Origin: Bacteroidaceae bacterium HV4-6-C5C
GTDB taxonomy: Bacteria > Bacteroidota > Bacteroidia > Bacteroidales > Bacteroidaceae
Assembly (NCBI GenBank): GCA_007896885.1
Contig: VOIU01000011.1
Coordinates: 1-64,000 of the forward strand
Reading direction: 5' to 3'
Length of the DNA stretch: 64,000 nucleotides
Below the pieces are notes generated by a model that saw nothing but the letters and a program-made list of their open reading frames with translations, searched no databases and was not told the DNA's origin. The position numbers and the translations under genes were made by a program. Shown piece after piece: positions 56,154-64,000 of this stretch (positions are counted from its first letter, which is position 1; every line of letters starts with the position of its first letter).

Positions 56154-57422
56154 ATGTTGTACTATTTATTCGAGTGGCTTAACAATCATAATTTTCCGGG
56201 TGCGAGAATGTTTGGATACACCTCATTCCGGGCATTAATGGCAATCATTCTTGCATTACTCATTTCAAGTATATGGGGAGACCGTTTTATCGATCTCTTA
56301 AAGAAAAAACAAATTACAGAAACCCAACGAGATGCAAGTATCGACCCTTTCGGAGTAAATAAAGTGGGAGTACCCAGTATGGGTGGTATTATTATCATTG
56401 TAGCTATACTTATACCCTGTTTATTATTGGGTAAGTTACATAATGTATATATGATACTTATGTTGGTGACTACCGTTTGGCTAGGCTCATTGGGATTTGC
56501 AGATGATTATATAAAAATATTCAAGCGGGATAAAGAAGGTCTTCATGGAAAATTTAAAATTATTGGGCAGGTAGGATTAGGTCTGATTGTAGGGCTAACG
56601 CTCTATCTTAGTCCACAGGTGGTTATACGTGAGAATATCGAGATACACAAGCCCGGTGAGCAGATGAAAGTTGTTCATGCAAATGAAGATATCAAATCAA
56701 CAAAAACGACGATACCATTCTTTAAAAGCAACAATCTTGATTATGCAGATTTTGTTGAATTCATGGGAGAACATGCACAGACTGCCGGATGGATAGTATT
56801 TGTAATCATTACCATTTTTGTAGTAACTGCAGTTAGCAACGGTGCAAATCTGAATGATGGAATGGACGGAATGGCAGCAGGAAATTCTGCAATTATCGGG
56901 TTAACCTTAGGTATACTAGCCTACGTCTCGGGACATATAGAATTCGCCCGATATCTTAATATAATGTACATTCCCGGATCTGAAGAACTCGTAATTTTCA
57001 TCTGTGCCTTTATTGGAGCCTTAATTGGTTTTCTATGGTACAATGCCTATCCGGCACAAGTCTTTATGGGAGATACGGGCAGCCTCACCATAGGCGGTAT
57101 TATTGCTGTATTTGCTATTATTATCCACAAAGAATTACTGATCCCTATCTTATGCGGAATTTTCCTTGTAGAAAATCTTTCGGTTATATTACAAGTAAAC
57201 TTCTTCAAAGTAGGAAAAAGAAAAGGGGTTCGCCAACGCATATTTAAACGAACTCCCATACACGATCACTTCCGAACTACATTATCGCAATTGGATCCTA
57301 CATGTAAATATGTATTCACCAAACCGAGTAATGTATTTCATGAAGCAAAAATAACCGTACGATTTTGGATTGTCACTATCGTATTGGCAGCTATTACAAT
57401 TATTACGTTAAAGATAAGATAA
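56154..57422 (+). CDS. mraY: Phospho-MurNAc-pentapeptide translocase
   Basis: An inner-membrane enzyme forming lipid I on undecaprenyl phosphate. It has about ten transmembrane helices with the catalytic aspartate-rich motifs: GVPSMGGIIIIVAILI, LGFADDYIKIFKRDKEGLHG (DDY), NGANLNDGMDGMAAG (NxxxNxxDGMDG) and the C-terminal KRTPIHDHF (HHH-like loop). It carries an extra soluble stretch at about 165-205, which makes it longer (422) than E. coli MraY (360), as in other Bacteroidetes. Confidence 0.96.
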   Translation: MLYYLFEWLNNHNFPGARMFGYTSFRALMAIILALLISSIWGDRFIDLLKKKQITETQRDASIDPFGVNKVGVPSMGGIIIIVAILIPCLLLGKLHNVYMILMLVTTVWLGSLGFADDYIKIFKRDKEGLHGKFKIIGQVGLGLIVGLTLYLSPQVVIRENIEIHKPGEQMKVVHANEDIKSTKTTIPFFKSNNLDYADFVEFMGEHAQTAGWIVFVIITIFVVTAVSNGANLNDGMDGMAAGNSAIIGLTLGILAYVSGHIEFARYLNIMYIPGSEELVIFICAFIGALIGFLWYNAYPAQVFMGDTGSLTIGGIIAVFAIIIHKELLIPILCGIFLVENLSVILQVNFFKVGKRKGVRQRIFKRTPIHDHFRTTLSQLDPTCKYVFTKPSNVFHEAKITVRFWIVTIVLAAITIITLKIR

Positions 57423-57486
57423 CGACAATAGCGATTGGAATTATATCAAGGAAAATCCAACCGCGACTAATTAACCACTAAATGAT

Positions 57487-58821
57487 ATGAGCAGAATTGT
57501 TGTATTAGGAGCCGGAGAGAGCGGTGCAGGAGCCGCAGTACTCGCAAAAGTAAAAGGGTTCGACACGTTCGTTTCCGATATGTCCGTCATTAAAGATAAA
57601 TACAAAGAAATGCTGGATAAATATGGCATCGCTTGGGAAGAAGGCCATCACACAGAAGAGCTAATTTTAAATGCCGATGAAGTTATTAAGAGTCCCGGCA
57701 TCCCGAATGATGCACCGATGATACTAAAATTGAAAGCTCAAGGAACACCAATTATCTCGGAAATAGAATTCGCTGGTCGTTATACTGATGCAAAAATGGT
57801 CTGTATAACCGGATCAAACGGTAAAACAACCACAACATCACTCATTTATCATATATTTAAAAGTGCAGGCCTTAATGTTGGATTAGCCGGCAACATAGGA
57901 AATAGCTTAGCACTACAAGTTGCCACTGAAAAGCATGATTACTATATCATTGAGCTTAGCTCATTTCAGCTAGACAACATGTATAAATTCCGGGCAAATA
58001 TAGCTGTTTTAATGAATATCACACCGGATCATCTTGATCGTTATGACCACTCCATGCAGAAGTATGTGGATGCCAAGTTTCGAATAGCCCAAAATCAGAC
58101 ACCGGAAGATGCTTTCATTTTTTGGAATGATGACCCAATTATCAAAACCGAATTGAACAAGCATGGGCTAAAAGCTCATCTATATCCCTTTTCGGCGGTA
58201 AAAGAGGATAATGCCATTGCTTACGTTGATGATGGAGAGGTAGAAATTATGGAGCCAATCGCATTCAATATGGAACAAGAGCAACTTGCATTACAAGGCA
58301 CTCATAATTTATATAATTCATTGGCTGCAGGTATCTCTGCAAATCTAGCTGGTATAAAGAAAGAATATATCCGGCAAGCGCTATCCGACTTTAAAGGAGT
58401 AGCACACCGATTAGAAAAAGTAGCTCGCGTAGGAGGTATTGATTTTATAAACGATTCTAAGGCCACTAATGTAAATTCTTGTTGGTACGCGCTTCAAAGT
58501 ATGAAAACTAAAGTGGTTTTAATACTTGGAGGAAAAGACAAAGGAAATGATTACACGGAAATAGAAGATCTTGTACGTGAAAAGTGTTCTGCCTTGGTTT
58601 ATTTAGGATTACACAACGAAAAACTGCATGATTTTTTCGATCGGTTCGGATTGCCGGTTGTCGATATTCAAACCGGCATGAAAGATGCAGTAGAAGCAGC
58701 TTACCACCTTGCTAAGAAAGGAGAAACGGTATTACTTAGTCCTTGTTGCGCATCATTTGACTTATTCAATAGCTATGAAGACAGAGGTGATCAATTCAAA
58801 GCTTGCGTAAGAGCTTTATAA
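57487..58821 (+). CDS. murD: UDP-MurNAc-L-alanine:D-glutamate ligase
   Basis: Adds D-glutamate to UDP-MurNAc-L-Ala. The N-terminal Rossmann part is IVVLGAGESGAGAAVLAK. The ATP loop is CITGSNGKTTTTSLIYH. Conserved blocks are IIELSSFQLDNM, LMNITPDHLDRYDHSMQKYV, FINDSKATNVNSCWYALQSM and SPCCASFDLFNSYEDRGDQF. 444 residues is normal. Confidence 0.96.
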   Translation: MSRIVVLGAGESGAGAAVLAKVKGFDTFVSDMSVIKDKYKEMLDKYGIAWEEGHHTEELILNADEVIKSPGIPNDAPMILKLKAQGTPIISEIEFAGRYTDAKMVCITGSNGKTTTTSLIYHIFKSAGLNVGLAGNIGNSLALQVATEKHDYYIIELSSFQLDNMYKFRANIAVLMNITPDHLDRYDHSMQKYVDAKFRIAQNQTPEDAFIFWNDDPIIKTELNKHGLKAHLYPFSAVKEDNAIAYVDDGEVEIMEPIAFNMEQEQLALQGTHNLYNSLAAGISANLAGIKKEYIRQALSDFKGVAHRLEKVARVGGIDFINDSKATNVNSCWYALQSMKTKVVLILGGKDKGNDYTEIEDLVREKCSALVYLGLHNEKLHDFFDRFGLPVVDIQTGMKDAVEAAYHLAKKGETVLLSPCCASFDLFNSYEDRGDQFKACVRAL

Positions 58822-58855
58822 TATATTTGAAATTATTTAATCAAATAAGAAATAA

Positions 58856-60130
58856 GTGGATCTATTAAAAAACATATTCAAAGGTGATAAGGTAATCTGG
58901 ATTATATTCCTATTACTCTGTCTGATTTCAATAGTCGAAGTGTTTAGTGCTGCATCCACACTGACCTATAAAACAGGAGATCATTGGGGGCCAATTACCC
59001 AACACAGCATCATTCTAATGGTGGGAGCTGTAGTGGTAGTATTCATGCATAATATCCCTTATAAATGGTTTCAAGTTTTCCCCGTTTTCTTGCTTCCCAT
59101 TTCAGCAGTATTACTTGGATTGGTAATGTTAATGGAACGAGTAAACGGTGCCGCCCGTTGGATGACTTTTATGGGAATTCAATTTCAACCTTCGGAAATA
59201 GCCAAGATGGCAGTTATAATTGTGACTGCATTTATTCTTTCTAAAGGTCAAGACGAAGATGGAGCAAGTCCGAGGGCTTTCAAACGCATTATGATTATCA
59301 CTGCTTTAATATGCGTACTGATAGCTCCAGAAAATCTTTCCACTGCTGCTTTATTATTCGGAGTGGTTTACCTGATGATGTTTATCGGAAGAGTCTCCAT
59401 GAAGAAGCTTCTGACGCTAGCCGGAGGGCTCGCTGGTATATTGGTTTTAGGTGTCATGTTTCTTGTTTTGACTAAAAATAGTGACCTACCCTTCCTGCAT
59501 CGTTTCGACACATGGCGTTCACGTATCGAAAAATTTACTGACGACAAAGAAGTCCCAGCTGCAAAATTTGACATCGACAAAGATGCTCAAATAGCTCATG
59601 CCCGTATCGCTGTAGCGACGAGTAATGTTGTGGGAAAAGGGCCTGGTAACTCTGTGCAACGAGATTTTTTAAGCCAAGCTTTTTCAGATTTCATATTTGC
59701 GATTATTATCGAAGAATTAGGACTAGCCGGAGGGGCCGTCGTGGTATTCCTTTATATATGCTTGCTAATCAGGGTGGGAAGAATTGCAAAAAAATGCGAA
59801 CGAACGTTCCCTGCATTTCTCATTATTGGCATAGCACTACTTCTTGTATCACAGGCTGTTTTTAACATGATGGTTGCCGTAGGACTTGCTCCGGTAACAG
59901 GGCAACCCCTTCCACTCATCAGTAAAGGAGGTACTTCAACATTAATCAATTGTGCCTACATCGGCATGATTTTAAGTGTAAGCCGTTACACGGCCAAACT
60001 TGAAGAGCAAAAAGCGCATGACGACCAAATTCAATTGGAAATTAACGATGCGGACGGTGGGCTAAGTGATGCTCAGACAGCGATAGAACCAACATCTAAA
60101 GCTCTCAATAGTGATGCTGAATTTGAATAG
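58856..60130 (+). CDS. ftsW: Septal SEDS glycosyltransferase FtsW
   Basis: A polytopic SEDS-family peptidoglycan polymerase that works with FtsI at the septum. The start is GTG at 58856. About ten transmembrane helices are seen, with the family signatures NGAARWMTFMGIQFQPSEIA and PVTGQPLPLISKGGTSTLIN. The charged cytoplasmic C-terminal tail (about 45 residues, acidic) is typical. Position between murD and murG supports FtsW rather than RodA. Confidence 0.94.
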   Translation: MDLLKNIFKGDKVIWIIFLLLCLISIVEVFSAASTLTYKTGDHWGPITQHSIILMVGAVVVVFMHNIPYKWFQVFPVFLLPISAVLLGLVMLMERVNGAARWMTFMGIQFQPSEIAKMAVIIVTAFILSKGQDEDGASPRAFKRIMIITALICVLIAPENLSTAALLFGVVYLMMFIGRVSMKKLLTLAGGLAGILVLGVMFLVLTKNSDLPFLHRFDTWRSRIEKFTDDKEVPAAKFDIDKDAQIAHARIAVATSNVVGKGPGNSVQRDFLSQAFSDFIFAIIIEELGLAGGAVVVFLYICLLIRVGRIAKKCERTFPAFLIIGIALLLVSQAVFNMMVAVGLAPVTGQPLPLISKGGTSTLINCAYIGMILSVSRYTAKLEEQKAHDDQIQLEINDADGGLSDAQTAIEPTSKALNSDAEFE

Positions 60131-60196
60131 CAAAGTCAATAAAGGTAATGCAATAATAGATAAAGCAGAAAACTGCAAAACTAGGAAGTGAGAACA

Positions 60197-61348
60197 ATGG
60201 AAACAAAGAACAGTAAGCCTCGCATTATTATAAGCGGAGGAGGTACAGGCGGGCATATATTTCCGGCTGTATCAATAGCAAATGCAATAAAAGAGTTACG
60301 CCCGGATGCGGATATTCTCTTTGTAGGGGCTGAAGGAAGAATGGAAATGCAACGTGTGCCGGATGCCGGATACAAAATAATAGGCTTACCAATAGCGGGA
60401 TTTGATCGGAAGCATTTATTGAAAAATATCGCCGTGCTAATAAAGCTGATACGTAGCCAGTGGAAAGCGCGAAGTATTATTAAAGAATTTAAACCGCAAG
60501 TTGCAGTCGGAGTTGGGGGTTATGCTAGTGGCCCGACTCTAAAAACGGCTGCAATGATGGGAGTTCCAACATTAATTCAAGAACAAAATTCATACGCCGG
60601 GGTTACAAATAAGTTATTAGCACAGAAAGCCAGTAAGATATGTGTTGCATACGAAGGTATGAATAAATTCTTCCCGGAAGATAAGATCATCATGACTGGA
60701 AACCCAGTCCGCCAGAATCTATTAAATACGGTATTGAATCGTGAAGAGCTTTTGCAGACTTTTAATTTTAGTTCTGAAAAGAGAACTATACTAATACTTG
60801 GAGGGAGTCTTGGAGCACGTACTATCAACCAAACCCTAATCGGTGCCTTAGAGACTATAAAAGTTCATCAAGAGATACAATTTATTTGGCAAACCGGGAA
60901 AATTTATATCCAACAGGTTAGAGATGCAATAGCGGAAGTGACCGGTGAAATAATGCGGGGCTCGAGCACAAAAGCAATTCCGAATTTATATGTCACTGAT
61001 TTCATAAAAGATATGGCAGGGGCTTATGCTGTAGCGGATTTGGTGATTTCACGTGCTGGCGCAGGTTCTATTTCAGAATTTTGCTTATTAAAGAAGCCCG
61101 TTATATTGGTACCATCCCCAAATGTTGCAGAAGATCACCAAACAAAAAATGCGTTAGCTCTTGTAAATAAGAATGCAGCTATTTACGTAAAAGACTCCGA
61201 AGCGATGGAAAAATTAATTCCCGAAGCATTGCAAACAGTAGTAGATAAAAACAAGTTGCAAGAACTAAGTGAAAATATCTATAAATTAGCATTACCCGAT
61301 TCGGCAAGCATTATAGCAAAAGAAGTATTGAAATTAATTAAAGACTAA
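60197..61348 (+). CDS. murG: UDP-GlcNAc:lipid I N-acetylglucosaminyltransferase
   Basis: Makes lipid II on the inner face of the membrane. The ATG at 60197 (METKNSKPRIIISGGGTGGH) is preferred over the in-frame GTG at 60188. The N-domain glycine loop is SGGGTGGHIFPAVSIANAI, the second loop is GVGGYASGPTLKTAAMMGVP, and the C-domain has LGGSLGARTINQTL and the UDP-GlcNAc-binding SRAGAGSISEFCLLKKPVIL. 383 residues is standard for the GT28 family member MurG. Confidence 0.95.
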   Translation: METKNSKPRIIISGGGTGGHIFPAVSIANAIKELRPDADILFVGAEGRMEMQRVPDAGYKIIGLPIAGFDRKHLLKNIAVLIKLIRSQWKARSIIKEFKPQVAVGVGGYASGPTLKTAAMMGVPTLIQEQNSYAGVTNKLLAQKASKICVAYEGMNKFFPEDKIIMTGNPVRQNLLNTVLNREELLQTFNFSSEKRTILILGGSLGARTINQTLIGALETIKVHQEIQFIWQTGKIYIQQVRDAIAEVTGEIMRGSSTKAIPNLYVTDFIKDMAGAYAVADLVISRAGAGSISEFCLLKKPVILVPSPNVAEDHQTKNALALVNKNAAIYVKDSEAMEKLIPEALQTVVDKNKLQELSENIYKLALPDSASIIAKEVLKLIKD

Positions 61349-61424
61349 AACTGTCATTTGGAAGATTAGCATTTTTCTGAAGGTGTTTATAAATTGAAAG
61401 GCAGATATAATATAACATAGAGCA

Positions 61425-62810
61425 ATGAATATAGAGAATATAAAATCAGTTTACTTTGTTGGCGCCGGAGGCATAGGAATGAGTGCTTTAATCCGCTATT
61501 TCCTATCAAAAGGAAAAATTGTAGCTGGCTACGATCGTACCCCAAGCGATTTGACCGAACATTTGATCGTAGAAGGTGCGCAAATACATTTTGAAGAAGA
61601 TGTAGCACTTATACCGGAAAGTTGCAAAATAGCCGGAACAACATTAATAGTCTATACTCCTGCCGTTCCTCACGATCATGCTGAACTCGTTTATTTTCGT
61701 GAAAATGGATTTGAAATACAAAAGCGTGCACAAGTTTTAGGAATTATCACACACACTAGTAAAGCTTTATGTGTAGCCGGAACTCATGGAAAAACAACAA
61801 CCAGCACAATGGCTGCACACCTCCTTCATCAATCGCATGTGGGATGCACAGCTTTTTTAGGAGGTATATCAAAGAATTACGGAACCAATCTCCTTTTATC
61901 AAAATCGAGCCCATATACCGTTATAGAGGCTGATGAATTTGACCGTTCCTTCCATTGGTTATCACCTTACATGAGCGTGATTACGGCAACAGATCCCGAT
62001 CATCTCGATATTTATGGTACAAAAGAGGCTTATTTAGAGAGCTTCCGTCACTACACCAGTCTTATTCAACCCGGCGGTGCACTTATCATACATAAAGGAT
62101 TAGAGTTGGAACCGGCAACACAAGCAGGGGTTAATATCTATACTTACTCCCGCACAGAAGGTGACTTTCATGCTGAAAACATTCGAATTGGAGACGGAGA
62201 AATTTACATTGATTTCATTGCCCCCGACACTCGCATTAATAATATTCAATTGGGCGTACCTGTCAGTATAAATATTGAGAATGGGATTGCAGCTATGGCT
62301 CTTGCACATTTAAATGGAGCAACCGATGAGGAGATTAAATTGGGAATGAGCAGCTTTCATGGAGTTGATCGTCGTTTCGATTTTAAAATAAAAAATGAGA
62401 AAGTTGTCTTCCTAAGTGATTACGCTCATCACCCCGCAGAGATAAAACAGAGTGTACAATCAATACGTGAATTATATCAAAACAGAAAAATAACAGCAAT
62501 TTTCCAGCCTCATCTGTATACACGTACACGCGATTTTTATAAAGAATTCGCCGACAGCCTTTCCCTAGTTGACGAAGTGATACTTGTAGATATCTACCCA
62601 GCTCGTGAAGTCCCTATTCCAGGAGTGACCAGCAGACTTATTTATGATAATCTTCGACCTGGTATAGAAAAGAGTATGTGTAAGAAGGAAGATATACTAA
62701 ATTTGCTTTTGCAAAAAGATATAGATGTTCTTATTACCTTAGGTGCAGGTGATATAGATAACTACGTATCGGAAATCACAAAGTTACTCCTGGAAAAAAG
62801 CAGTTGCTAA
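61425..62810 (+). CDS. murC: UDP-MurNAc:L-alanine ligase
   Basis: Adds L-alanine to UDP-MurNAc, the first Mur ligase. The N-terminal domain is VYFVGAGGIGMSALIRYFLS and the ATP loop is CVAGTHGKTTTSTMAAHLL. Further blocks are EADEFDRSFHWLSP, ITATDPDHLDIYGTKEAYLE, FKIKNEKVVFLSDYAHHPAE and IFQPHLYTRTRDFYKEFADS. 461 residues. Normal position before ftsQ. Confidence 0.96.
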   Translation: MNIENIKSVYFVGAGGIGMSALIRYFLSKGKIVAGYDRTPSDLTEHLIVEGAQIHFEEDVALIPESCKIAGTTLIVYTPAVPHDHAELVYFRENGFEIQKRAQVLGIITHTSKALCVAGTHGKTTTSTMAAHLLHQSHVGCTAFLGGISKNYGTNLLLSKSSPYTVIEADEFDRSFHWLSPYMSVITATDPDHLDIYGTKEAYLESFRHYTSLIQPGGALIIHKGLELEPATQAGVNIYTYSRTEGDFHAENIRIGDGEIYIDFIAPDTRINNIQLGVPVSINIENGIAAMALAHLNGATDEEIKLGMSSFHGVDRRFDFKIKNEKVVFLSDYAHHPAEIKQSVQSIRELYQNRKITAIFQPHLYTRTRDFYKEFADSLSLVDEVILVDIYPAREVPIPGVTSRLIYDNLRPGIEKSMCKKEDILNLLLQKDIDVLITLGAGDIDNYVSEITKLLLEKSSC

Positions 62811-62848
62811 AAAGTTATTTAAATAACATATAAAATTAAATATATTAC

Positions 62849-63655
62849 ATGCTGAGAAGAATTCTGTTGTCCATCATTCTGTTACTGATTATCGTTTATC
62901 TGGTGATTGCCGTAACAGGACTTAACCGAAAACCTGCAGGTCTGGTTTGTCACGACATAGAATTGATCATAAAAGACACTGTTAATGTTGGTTTTATCAA
63001 TAAGAAGGAAGTTACCGAATTATTAGATAAAAAAGGTCTTAATCCAATAGGAAAGCCTATAGAACAAGTGCATTGCAAAGCTTTGGAACAAGAGTTAAGG
63101 AAACATCCACTTATAGACCACGTAGAATGTTATAAAGTCCCAAGTGGAAAAGTCTTTATAGAGGTGAGCCAACGTATTCCTGTCTTAAGGATTATGAGTG
63201 CTGACGGTTCAGATTATTACTTGGACAACAAAGGAACAATCATGCCCCCTGATGCAAAATGTGTTGCACATCTTGCAATAGTCACCGGCAATGTAGAAAA
63301 GTCTTATGCAATGAGGATTTTATATAAGTTTGGTGTATTTTTGCAACAGAATCCCTTTTGGGATGCCCAAATAGAGCAAATCAATGTATTACCGGATAAA
63401 AATATAGAGCTGGTTCCCCGAGTAGGTGACCACATTATTTACCTCGGAAAAATTGACGATTTTGAATCTAAGTTAGAGCGTATAAAAACCTTTTATGAAA
63501 AGGGATTGAACTTAGTGGGATGGAATAAATATTCAGTAATCAATGTGGAATTTAACAATCAGATTATCTGTACTAAACCCGGAGAAGAAAAAGAAGATAA
63601 ACAACCGGTTAAACAAGATTCTGTAACGGCATTAAAACCGGTAAACGAGCATTGA
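62849..63655 (+). CDS. ftsQ: FtsQ-type cell division protein
   Basis: A bitopic divisome scaffold. One N-terminal transmembrane helix (MLRRILLSIILLLIIVYLVI) is followed by a POTRA-like segment (about 40-110, DTVNVGFINKKEVTELLDKK) and the beta domain (VSQRIPVLRIMSADGSDYYL, DNKGTIMPPD). A Lys/Glu-rich tail ends the protein. Sequence similarity to proteobacterial FtsQ is low; order murC-ftsQ-ftsA supports the call. 268 residues. Confidence 0.9.
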   Translation: MLRRILLSIILLLIIVYLVIAVTGLNRKPAGLVCHDIELIIKDTVNVGFINKKEVTELLDKKGLNPIGKPIEQVHCKALEQELRKHPLIDHVECYKVPSGKVFIEVSQRIPVLRIMSADGSDYYLDNKGTIMPPDAKCVAHLAIVTGNVEKSYAMRILYKFGVFLQQNPFWDAQIEQINVLPDKNIELVPRVGDHIIYLGKIDDFESKLERIKTFYEKGLNLVGWNKYSVINVEFNNQIICTKPGEEKEDKQPVKQDSVTALKPVNEH

Positions 63656-63695
63656 TATTGAATCTATTTTTTGAATTTAATAAATTGAATCAGAT

Positions 63696-64000
63696 ATGGC
63701 AACAACAGATTTTATCGCGGCTATTGAACTGAGTTCTTCCAAGATTTCCGGCATTGCAGGAAAGAAGAACAGTGATGGAAGCATTCAAGTTTTGGCTTGT
63801 GCGCGTGAAAATGCTGCCTCCTTCATCCGCAAAGGAGTCATTTACAACATAGATAAAACAGCACAGGCATTAACTTCCATCATCAATAAATTGGAAGGGC
63901 AACTGGATAACTCTATTGCAAAAGTATATGTGGGCATAGGCGGACAATCATTAAGAACCGTAAAGAATGCAGTCAGCAGGGAACTTAAAGAGGAAAATAT
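63696..64000 (+). CDS. ftsA: FtsA, actin-like divisome ATPase (5' part only)
   Basis: The ATG at 63696 opens a frame that runs off the window edge after 101 codons. The translation, MATTDFIAAIELSSSKISGI then AGKKNSDGSIQVLACARENA, shows the phosphate-1 loop region of the actin-like ATPase and, later, KVYVGIGGQSLRTVKNAV, typical of FtsA. It tethers FtsZ to the membrane. It begins 40 bp after ftsQ. Only the N-terminal quarter is present here. Confidence 0.93.
   Translation, partial: MATTDFIAAIELSSSKISGIAGKKNSDGSIQVLACARENAASFIRKGVIYNIDKTAQALTSIINKLEGQLDNSIAKVYVGIGGQSLRTVKNAVSRELKEEN

Noticed and set aside
1..64000. CRISPR arrays, tRNA or rRNA genes, complete insertion sequences
   Set aside because: None was seen on reading either strand; the only repeats found are the short-period arrays listed.

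Overview
The window looks like the chromosome of a gut Bacteroides or a close relative. The evidence is SusC/SusD pairs, periplasmic-propeller regulators, TAnnTTTG-type promoters, the glycine-lipid gene pair, GLPGLI proteins and a Bacteroidetes-type dcw cluster that encodes a meso-DAP-type MurE. I could not run any search. Family names come from motifs and from overall sequence resemblance.

Layout. Positions 1-4.9 kb hold the remains of a polysaccharide utilisation locus (PUL): a chimeric ORF joining the front of a SusC receptor to the tail of a secreted glycosidase-like protein, followed by a GH78 alpha-L-rhamnosidase. On the opposite strand is ovoA (ovothiol synthesis). Positions 7.2-19.7 kb hold a compact PUL: membrane sensor/regulator, SusC, SusD, GH3 beta-glucosidase, a secreted endonuclease/exonuclease/phosphatase-fold enzyme and a GH144/PF10091 glucanase, closed by a strong hairpin. 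GH3 plus GH144 suggests beta-1,2-glucan as substrate, and the phosphodiesterase-fold enzyme suggests that the natural substrate may be phospho-substituted osmoregulated glucans.

Positions 19.7-36.4 kb hold mixed housekeeping and envelope genes: a serine hydrolase, a metallophosphoesterase-PQQ propeller fusion, an outer-membrane receptor, an MgtC/DUF4010 membrane protein, a CYTH enzyme with an upstream 45-residue membrane protein, prfB (no frameshift; SPY instead of SPF), an M16 protease, a DUF4886 protein, an acyl-CoA ligase and an M20 deacylase. Positions 36.4-41 kb hold a GLPGLI-receptor-GLPGLI operon whose first gene appears to be a receptor collapsed to its signal peptide and last barrel strand. 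About 1 kb of decayed DNA follows, with short-period tandem repeats and the frameshifted tail of a DUF4143-type ATPase.

Positions 41.9-49.5 kb hold the dut-TPR lipoprotein-DUF4292-EnvC operon, divergent dgt, and the glsA-glsB glycine-lipid operon. After an ECF sigma factor comes the division/cell-wall cluster mraZ-rsmH-ftsL-ftsI-murE-mraY-murD-ftsW-murG-murC-ftsQ-ftsA, with ftsA cut by the window edge. A probable MraZ operator lies about 40 bp before mraZ.
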